Shown here in pieces: positions 1 to 4,930 of a stretch of 5,983 nucleotides of DNA. Under the pieces are notes generated by a model that saw nothing but the letters and a program-made list of their open reading frames with translations, ran no database searches and had not been told where the DNA came from. Location: the NCBI GenBank assembly GCA_018646565.1, contig JABGUO010000232.1:1-5983 (forward strand), written 5' to 3'. Position 1 is the first letter of the stretch. Every line of letters starts with the position of its first letter. This DNA comes from Opitutia bacterium. GTDB lineage: Bacteria; Verrucomicrobiota; Verrucomicrobiia; Opitutales; Seribacteraceae. The translations under genes were made by a program, and so were the position numbers.

Positions 1-2
1 AG

Positions 3-935
3 GAGGCTCCCAAGTACGACCCAAAAGATGTGATTATCCCTCCGTACATGGTGGATACCGAGGTTACTCGCGAGGACCTGACGGGATACTATCATGAAGT
101 CAGCCGCTTTGATTATTACATCGGATTGGTGACTGCTGAGCTTGAGAAACAGGGTGTTCTTGAAAATACTATGATCGTAGTTGCTGCAGATAATGGTCGC
201 CCTTTTCCCCGTTGCAAATCTCGTATGTACGACAGCGGAATCAAGACGCCATGGGTCGTCCATTTTCCTGAGGTCATTAAAAGTCCTGCCGTTACCCAGA
301 GTTTGATCAGTGTAATTGACCTGAGTTCCACCTGCTTAGAGCTTGCTGGCATAAAGTCTCTCGAGTCTATTCAAGGACGAAGTTTTCTTCCTATTTTAAA
401 AAAGCCGGAAATAGCCATAAGGGAAGTGGTTTTTGCTGAACATAATTGGCATGTTTACAGGAACCATGAGCGCATGGTTCGCTTTGGAGATTACCTCTAC
501 ATTAAGAATAATTTCCCCAATCAGCCAAACCTCTGTTACGAGTCCGATGATCACTACCCGGCCGGTGAGGAACTGTGGAAAGCACATGCCGCGGGCAAGA
601 CTCAGCTGGACCAGCGACAAGTGTTCGCGAATCCTTGCCCTCCCGAAGAACTCTTTCAGGTTACAGAGGACCCTCACCAGTTAAGGAATCTAATCGAAGA
701 TAAAAAGCATACCAAGGCCTTGAAGCAGGCCCGTGCACTCCTTGCAAAGTGGACTAAACAAACCGGAGATTCTATCCCCGAAAACCCGACCCCCAATCGT
801 CATGATCCTCCAAGGATTAAAAATGGGAAAATACTTCCCCCCGGAAAAGCAAAAACTAGAAACCCACATGCCGAAATGCCGGGTGCATCCAGCAACGCAT
901 CCAAAATAAATCATTCCGGACCCATTAAAATATAG
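3..935 (+). CDS. Sulfatase, heparan-N-sulfatase (SGSH)-like, 5'-truncated by window edge
   Basis: The reading frame is open from the first complete codon at position 3 (310 codons visible). The GTG at 30 is internal, because family-typical sequence precedes it. A type I sulfatase core is recognisable: YYHEVSRFDYYIGLV (about residues 29-43), then AADNGRPFPR (61-70), where DNG supplies metal/active-site residues, then the lysine-containing CKSRMYDSGIKTP stretch. The DNG-PFPR form resembles N-sulfoglucosamine sulfohydrolase-like bacterial sulfatases more than arylsulfatase A types. The C-terminal subdomain has the usual ELFQVTEDPHQLRNL signature (near 655-705) and a GD-IPENPTP segment. It ends in a polar Pro/Asn-rich tail that closes with HSGPIKI, which I read as a normal family ending rather than a truncation. 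The catalytic CxPSR/CxPTR cysteine or serine and any signal peptide lie outside the window. The likely role is hydrolysis of sulfate from a sulfated glycan in the periplasm or outside the cell. The substrate cannot be read from sequence. Confidence 0.93.
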   Translation, partial: EAPKYDPKDVIIPPYMVDTEVTREDLTGYYHEVSRFDYYIGLVTAELEKQGVLENTMIVVAADNGRPFPRCKSRMYDSGIKTPWVVHFPEVIKSPAVTQSLISVIDLSSTCLELAGIKSLESIQGRSFLPILKKPEIAIREVVFAEHNWHVYRNHERMVRFGDYLYIKNNFPNQPNLCYESDDHYPAGEELWKAHAAGKTQLDQRQVFANPCPPEELFQVTEDPHQLRNLIEDKKHTKALKQARALLAKWTKQTGDSIPENPTPNRHDPPRIKNGKILPPGKAKTRNPHAEMPGASSNASKINHSGPIKI

Positions 936-965
936 CCGATTTTATTTTGCGGCTTCCAGTCATTC

Positions 966-1838
966 GTGAACCAGTTGCAGGCTAATTTAATTCTTCTTTT
1001 AACCGCTTTGATTTGGGGTTTTGGCTTTGTAGCCCAGCGGATGGGGATGGATCATTTGGGACCCTATTCTTTTAATGTTTGCCGTTTTTTGGTGGGAGCT
1101 CTTTCTCTTCTGCCGCTATTATTTTTCTTGAGGAAAAAGGAGAGTGGTTCCACAGAACTCAATCCATCCTTTTGGAAGTTTTCGATATTTGCCGGTTTTG
1201 CACTCTTTGGGGGAGCGACCCTCCAGCAGGTGGGTATTCAATATACCACTGTTGGCAAGGCTGGTTTCATTACTGGGCTCTATGTAGTGATCGTCCCCAT
1301 TCTTGGCTTGTGTCTCCGTCAGAAAATCGGAAGGTGGACTGTCATTGGATGCATCTTGGCCGTACTGGGTCTTTATTTCCTCAGTATCAAGCAGGACTTT
1401 TCCATGGGATGGGGGGAGACTCTGGTTCTGATCGGAGCGTTCTTCTGGGCAGTTCATGTGCAGGTTATTGGTGCTGCCAATAAACGAAACCTCAACCCGA
1501 TCAAATTAGCATTGGTTCAGTATCTGGTCTGTGCCGCTCTTAATTTGTTACTCAGCTTGCTGTTTGAAACTTTTCATCTAGATCAAGTTATCCTTACCTC
1601 GGGAGCCATCCTCTATGCCGGTATAGTTTCAGTTGGAATTGCTTTTACATTACAGGTTATTGCTCAAAAAAGAGTCGATCCCAGTCAGGCAGCGATCATC
1701 CTTAACCTGGAAGCAGTTTTTGCAGTACTGGCGGGTTGGCTTTTCTTTACCGAGGTTTTAACGACCAAGGAATGGTTAGGATGTGGTCTGATGTTTTTGG
1801 GTATGATCCTCTCTCAAATTAAGGGTCAAGAACAATAG
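966..1838 (+). CDS. EamA/DMT-superfamily inner-membrane transporter
   Basis: A 290-residue protein of the usual length for the ten-helix drug/metabolite transporter family. Two EamA repeats are visible, about residues 6-140 and 150-285. Hydrophobic segments lie near 5-25, 38-56, 71-91, 98-117, 124-141, 148-168, 180-200, 209-230, 241-262 and 268-286. Family landmarks are the first-helix LIWGFGFVAQR (15-25), TVGKAGFITGLYVVIVPIL (95-113), and the end-of-repeat-two stretch from PSQAAIILNLEAVFA (239-253) through FFTEVLTTKEWLG. The protein should export or import a small metabolite across the inner membrane; the substrate cannot be predicted. The start is GTG at 966, the first usable codon after the sulfatase stop 30 bases upstream. 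It places the first helix at the expected distance from the N terminus. No Shine-Dalgarno sequence is seen. Same strand and short spacing make cotranscription with the upstream sulfatase likely. A role in the glycan pathway is not shown; this may be a passenger gene. Confidence 0.93.
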   Translation: MNQLQANLILLLTALIWGFGFVAQRMGMDHLGPYSFNVCRFLVGALSLLPLLFFLRKKESGSTELNPSFWKFSIFAGFALFGGATLQQVGIQYTTVGKAGFITGLYVVIVPILGLCLRQKIGRWTVIGCILAVLGLYFLSIKQDFSMGWGETLVLIGAFFWAVHVQVIGAANKRNLNPIKLALVQYLVCAALNLLLSLLFETFHLDQVILTSGAILYAGIVSVGIAFTLQVIAQKRVDPSQAAIILNLEAVFAVLAGWLFFTEVLTTKEWLGCGLMFLGMILSQIKGQEQ

Positions 1839-1870
1839 AAGCTAGTCGGATCCTAAAATTTAAAATTCAT

Positions 1871-2042
1871 TCTATTTACCAGGATCCAGAACAACATTAG
1901 TAAATCAAATAACCTTGCCGAAAAACCTCCGGAGAAACTAAGAACCATGATAATGGAAATGGTCGATGAACTGACAAAAATGAAGGCTCAGTAACCTGTT
2001 AAAGAAGTAAAAGTATTGAAGCCTGTAATCCCCCGTGCTTAA
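1871..2042 (+). pseudogene. Decayed C-terminal tail of a third sulfatase
   Basis: Between the transporter stop and the next gene, one frame (codons in phase with 1917) reads SKSNNLAEKPPEKLRTM, then MEMVDELTKMKAQ, then a TAA at 1992-1994, then PVKEVKVLKPVIPRA and a second TAA at 2040-2042. Sulfatases commonly end with NNLA-(E/K)KxPEKL, a helix of about 20 residues, and then AQYPV-x-LKPVIP. The internal TAA falls where Tyr (TAT/TAC) would be, and homology-like sequence continues in frame after it. Just upstream, in another frame (1874-1897), IYQDPEQ resembles the DP(E/G)-containing stretch that precedes NNLA, which suggests a frameshift as well. The catalytic core, more than 400 residues in a whole sulfatase, is absent, and the transporter gene ends 32 bases before the relic. 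I see a 3' fragment left after deletion or replacement. The match is from memory of family tails and not from an alignment; the frameshift part is the weakest. Confidence 0.65.
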
Positions 2043-3019
2043 TGAGTTGCATGACTTCTAATCTGTTATTATGCATTCCTATTTTCCTGTTCGCTTTCGT
2101 GTATCAAGGCAAAGCATATGACCCACTTGATACTTTTGAGAGCATTGAAACGCTTGATTGGGCGATTAAGGATAAATCCCGTAATCGTTCGATACCCTTA
2201 AAATTTTATTTTCCTGAGGGAAAAACAAATTCCCCGGTAATCCTATTTAGTCATGGACTTGGAGGTAGCCGGAATGGATGTTCGTATTTGGGAAAACATT
2301 GGGCAGGTCGTGGATATGTCGCAGTATTTATGCAGCATATTGGGAGTGATGAATCGGTTTGGAAAGATGTGGGTCCTCTTCGCCGAATGTTTACTCTCAA
2401 GAAAGCCGCCTCCTACAAGAATTTTATGCTTCGGGTGCACGATGTTTCCGCCGTTTTGGATCGACTGGAAAAGTTGAATCTAAAATCGGATTCGACTTTA
2501 TCAGGCAAGTTGAATCTTTCCAGAGTGGGCATGTCCGGCCACTCTTTTGGTGCGCTGACGACTCAAGCGGTTTCTGGAGAGAAAATTCACCTCTCAGTAA
2601 ACCTGACCGAGCGACGAATCAAGGCTGCGATGCCATTGAGTCCGGGTAGTCGCAAGATGATCAGTCCCGATGAAGCGTTCGGGGAGGTTAGTATTCCCTG
2701 GCTGTTGATGACGGGCACTCATGATCTCGCTTCGATTGGCGGACAAACTATTGATTCCCGTCTTGCCGTCTTTCCAGCTCTTCCGCAGGGGAATCATTAT
2801 GAGCTTGTTTTGAACAAAGCGGAGCACTCGGCCTTCAATGACAAGGCTTTCTCCAAGGACAAACTTCCCCGAAACCCGAATCATCATCGGGTAATTCTCG
2901 GACTAAGTACCGCCTTCTGGGATGCGTATCTTAGAAACGATGCAGAGGCAAGGTCGTGGCTGAATGGAGATTCTCCAATGAACATCTTGGAGAAGCAGGA
3001 CCGCTTGCAGAAGAAATAA
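2042..3019 (+). CDS. Exported alpha/beta hydrolase, dienelactone hydrolase/PAF-acetylhydrolase-like esterase
   Basis: A 325-residue protein with an alpha/beta-hydrolase layout. It has the oxyanion-hole strand PVILFSHGLGGSRNG (65-79), nucleophile elbow GHSFG (166-170, catalytic Ser168), probable catalytic Asp228 in LLMTGTHD, and probable His262 in KAEHSAF. The arrangement resembles plasma PAF-acetylhydrolase and dienelactone-hydrolase-like predicted esterases of PVC bacteria. It probably cleaves small ester groups such as acetyl; the substrate is unknown. Residues 5-25 are hydrophobic and end in QGKA-YD, consistent with a Sec signal peptide, although the n-region carries no Lys or Arg, which is unusual. 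The ATG at 2042 is chosen because the frame has a stop at 2000-2002 and no earlier ATG, GTG or TTG. ATG 2051 is an alternative that keeps the signal peptide. The start overlaps the stop of the sulfatase relic (TAATG), and no Shine-Dalgarno sequence is present. It converges on the DUF1080 gene with a 25-base gap. Confidence 0.88.
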   Translation: MSCMTSNLLLCIPIFLFAFVYQGKAYDPLDTFESIETLDWAIKDKSRNRSIPLKFYFPEGKTNSPVILFSHGLGGSRNGCSYLGKHWAGRGYVAVFMQHIGSDESVWKDVGPLRRMFTLKKAASYKNFMLRVHDVSAVLDRLEKLNLKSDSTLSGKLNLSRVGMSGHSFGALTTQAVSGEKIHLSVNLTERRIKAAMPLSPGSRKMISPDEAFGEVSIPWLLMTGTHDLASIGGQTIDSRLAVFPALPQGNHYELVLNKAEHSAFNDKAFSKDKLPRNPNHHRVILGLSTAFWDAYLRNDAEARSWLNGDSPMNILEKQDRLQKK

Positions 3020-3044
3020 GCGAATCCAATACGAAGTTCTTTTC

Positions 3045-3677
3045 TTACAGGGTCTTTACTTTGATATTTTTTATCAAAACCGTGCTGCCTGGGTCATGGG
3101 CTTGTAGACCGATCGTTCCTTTTGAAAGTTGGCGGGTTCCTTTGACATCCTTGCTTTCATTGTAGACCACCACGGTTTTGCCGTCCACTTTGGTTTCAAC
3201 GCGTTTTCCTTTCACGATAATTTCATAATGAAACCATTCATTGTCCTTGGCTGGTGCCTCGAGGTGCTTTTTCACGATGTATACGCTGCCCGTCTTGACC
3301 GGATCCTTTTGGGTTTGATTGATCTGTGCCTCATGTCCAATTGGCCAGCCTTTGTCCTGGTATTGGGTGTGGAAAAAGATTCCTCCGTTTGACCCCGGTT
3401 TGGTCATCACATCGGCCTTGAAGTGAAAATCCGTCATCTCCTTACCTTTGCCGGTGTAGTAGACCATCGAAGGTTTGCCTTGGCATTTGATCGCACCATC
3501 CCTGACGGAAATACTCTCCGGATTCCATTTGTCGATTTTCCAATCGTTCAGGTTCTTCCCGTTAAACAAAAGTTTCCAACCATCGGACTTTTCGGATTTG
3601 GATAGGGCATTATCACCAGCCGACAGTACGGTTACAAAGGAAAAAAGGGCGAGGAGAAGTGAAGAGATTATTTTCAT
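3045..3677 (-). CDS. Exported DUF1080 (3-keto-disaccharide hydrolase family, PF06439) protein
   Basis: A 210-residue single-domain protein from the ATG at 3677. A TTG six codons upstream (3695) is also in frame, but the ATG gives a compact Sec signal peptide, MKIISSLLLALFSFVTVLSA, with cleavage expected before GDN. The mature part carries the DUF1080 hallmarks. These are GWKLLFNGKNLNDWK (33-47), the central DFHFKADV...GSNGGIFFHT (83-104), GHEAQINQT (114-122), the WFHYEIIVKGKRVETKVDGK strand pair (148-167), and the closing GTIGLQAHDPGSTVLIKNIKV. The fold is a concanavalin-like beta sandwich. Pfam now names the family after 3-keto-glycoside hydrolase activity, and paralogues are very abundant in Verrucomicrobia and Planctomycetes. 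Activity of this member is inferred only. It would act in the periplasm or on the cell surface. It is transcribed away from the ThuA-like gene and toward the esterase. No clear Shine-Dalgarno sequence lies before either start. Confidence 0.92.
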   Translation of the reverse strand: MKIISSLLLALFSFVTVLSAGDNALSKSEKSDGWKLLFNGKNLNDWKIDKWNPESISVRDGAIKCQGKPSMVYYTGKGKEMTDFHFKADVMTKPGSNGGIFFHTQYQDKGWPIGHEAQINQTQKDPVKTGSVYIVKKHLEAPAKDNEWFHYEIIVKGKRVETKVDGKTVVVYNESKDVKGTRQLSKGTIGLQAHDPGSTVLIKNIKVKTL

Positions 3678-3972
3678 TCTTAGTAGATAATCCAAGTATA
3701 AACCAAATGCAACCGTCCACCTGATCCTACGCTTTATTTTAAAATAGAGGTATCCTCCTATAATATTCCGTCAGCCAAGGTTTTTCAGACTAAAGCAAAA
3801 CTCGTGTCGCTCACAGATCATAAATCGTTACCGATGTTCGATCAACAAATCGCATCTTTCGAATCTTTAAAGTAATTAGTATCCTGAGCGCTCTTGAAGG
3901 TTTAAAATTATATCACCTACAAGCTTCTAGTAGACATTTCTTGGTAAAACCCTGCATAATATCGCGTCAGTC
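3678..3972. other. Divergent intergenic region between DUF1080 and ThuA-like genes
   Basis: This 295-base AT-rich stretch holds no open frame of coding character on either strand and no RNA gene that I recognise. It must carry the start signals of two oppositely transcribed genes. For the minus-strand gene, TATACT (complement of 3695-3700) could be a -10 box, but no convincing -35 lies upstream of it. For the plus-strand gene see the separate promoter entry. Small symmetric motifs are present: a 12-base palindrome TATTTTAAAATA (3735-3746), an imperfect hairpin GAGG-TAT-CCTC (3747-3757) and an 8-base palindrome GAGCGCTC (3886-3893). Any of these could be a regulator site, but none matches an operator I know. 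Confidence 0.5.
3931..3960 (+). promoter_or_regulatory. Candidate sigma-70-type promoter of the ThuA-like gene
   Basis: TAGACA (3931-3936) and CATAAT (3955-3960) each match the -35 and -10 consensus at five of six bases, with an 18-base spacer. A start about seven bases after the -10 box would leave a leader of only about six bases before the ATG at 3973, too short for a ribosome binding site, and none is seen. The AT-rich background makes a chance match quite possible. Confidence 0.3.
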
Positions 3973-4845
3973 ATGATAAAAAAATTATTCTTTCTTTCCT
4001 TCTTTGCATGCGCTCTCTCTTTTCTGCATGGAGAAAAACCACATGCGGTATTTGTGGTGGGTACTCATCATTATTCCCCTCCGAAATCGATGCCGATGCT
4101 CGCATCCGAAATCGAGCGTCTCGGTTTTAAGACGACCGTAATTAACCCGGAGTGGGATCCTGAAAAAGACAAGAGGGGATTGCCGGGTTTGGAAGTATTG
4201 AAAAAAGCAGACCTAGCCGTTTTCTATACACGGTTTTTAAAAATTGATGATCAACAACTCGTTCATATCACTGATTACCTGAGGTCAGGAAAGCCAGTGG
4301 TGGGTTTTCGGACGAGCACGCACGGGTTTAATTATCCGGATGAACATCCCAATCAAAAGTGGAACGATGGGTTTGGCCGGGATGCTCTTGGTTCACCCTA
4401 TCGAATTCATCTTAGTGGTCCGACTCGACTTAAAGTAGAGCAGGGGAGTGAGAAACACCCAATTCTCACCGGTGTTCAACCTGATGATGATTGGCAATCT
4501 CGAGGCACGCTCTATCTTACCAAACTGGAAAAAGGAACCACACCTCTTTTATTGGGGACTGGGCACCCTAAGGACAAAAAACCTGTCGTGCAAACAAACC
4601 AATTTGGCACGCATCATCTTGAGCCAGAAATGACCGATGTAGTGGCATGGACATGGACGAACAAGTGGGGAGGTAAAACCTTTTCCACTACCCTTGGTCA
4701 CCTACACGATTTTACGGATCCCAATTCGGTAAGATTTATAATTAACGGAATATTTTGGGCGGCTGATCAGAAAGTTCCAAGTGCGGATAAAAACATTAAT
4801 GCTTTTTCTTTTTCATCTCCGAAGAAAAAGGCAAAATCTAAATGA
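3973..4845 (+). CDS. Exported ThuA-like domain protein (PF06283)
   Basis: A 290-residue protein. Residues 1-20 (MIKKLFFLSFFACALSFLHG) form a Sec signal peptide with cleavage before EKPHA. The rest is one ThuA-like domain with a class-I-glutamine-amidotransferase-like fold. Visible parts are HAVFVVGTHHYSP (24-36), ADLAVFYTRF (79-88), and KPVVGFRTSTHGFNY (107-121), which corresponds to the RTASHAF-type motif of PVC homologues. Further on are EKHPILTGV (160-168), DVVAWTWTNKWGGK (222-235), STTLGHLHDF (238-247) and INGIFWAA (257-264). The amidotransferase catalytic cysteine is absent, as expected for this family. A Lys-rich tail (284-290) follows the domain. ThuA of rhizobia and agrobacteria works with ThuB in trehalose use through 3-keto sugars, so keto-sugar or glycoside handling in the periplasm is a reasonable inference here. 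The enzymatic reaction is not established for this group. The neighbours are a divergent DUF1080 gene and a downstream sulfatase 85 bases away on the same strand. Confidence 0.9.
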   Translation: MIKKLFFLSFFACALSFLHGEKPHAVFVVGTHHYSPPKSMPMLASEIERLGFKTTVINPEWDPEKDKRGLPGLEVLKKADLAVFYTRFLKIDDQQLVHITDYLRSGKPVVGFRTSTHGFNYPDEHPNQKWNDGFGRDALGSPYRIHLSGPTRLKVEQGSEKHPILTGVQPDDDWQSRGTLYLTKLEKGTTPLLLGTGHPKDKKPVVQTNQFGTHHLEPEMTDVVAWTWTNKWGGKTFSTTLGHLHDFTDPNSVRFIINGIFWAADQKVPSADKNINAFSFSSPKKKAKSK

Positions 4846-4930
4846 CGAATGTCTTTCTTCGCATTGAGTGTAAGCATTTGTATTGCTTTCTTTAAAGTGA
4901 TTCAAAAATATAAGATTGAATTCCCAATAT

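Noticed and set aside
934..954. Inverted repeat AGCCG...CGGCT between the first sulfatase stop and the transporter start, as a possible terminator
   Set aside because: The stem is only five base pairs with an 11-base loop and is not followed by a T run, so it is unlikely to terminate transcription.
1119..1457. 112-codon open frame on the minus strand
   Set aside because: It is antisense to the EamA transporter and has no domain-like sequence or start signal. The transporter frame is clearly the coding one.
1848..1887. Two GGATCC copies flanking a 28-base AT-rich stretch, considered as a target-site duplication or cloning junction
   Set aside because: GGATCC recurs elsewhere in the window inside genes, six bases are too few to argue a duplication, and no element with terminal inverted repeats lies between the copies.
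1927..1934. Palindrome CTCCGGAG as an operator
   Set aside because: It encodes the PPE of the sulfatase relic tail and is isolated, so no regulatory meaning is supported.
3060..3078. Perfect inverted repeat TTTGATA-TTTTT-TATCAAA near the convergent gene ends
   Set aside because: It lies inside the last codons of the DUF1080 gene, the stem is AT-only apart from one G-C pair, and no T tract follows on either strand. Coding constraint and AT-rich chance explain it.
3696..3972. Small RNA, riboswitch or short peptide gene in the divergent intergenic region
   Set aside because: No frame longer than about 30 codons with coding character, no conserved riboswitch-like sequence and no strong hairpin followed by a T run were seen.
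4872..4893. Stem AAGCA/TGCTT followed by TCTTT after the ThuA-like gene, as a terminator
   Set aside because: The five-pair stem is weak and the T run is interrupted. Readthrough into the right-hand sulfatase is at least as likely.
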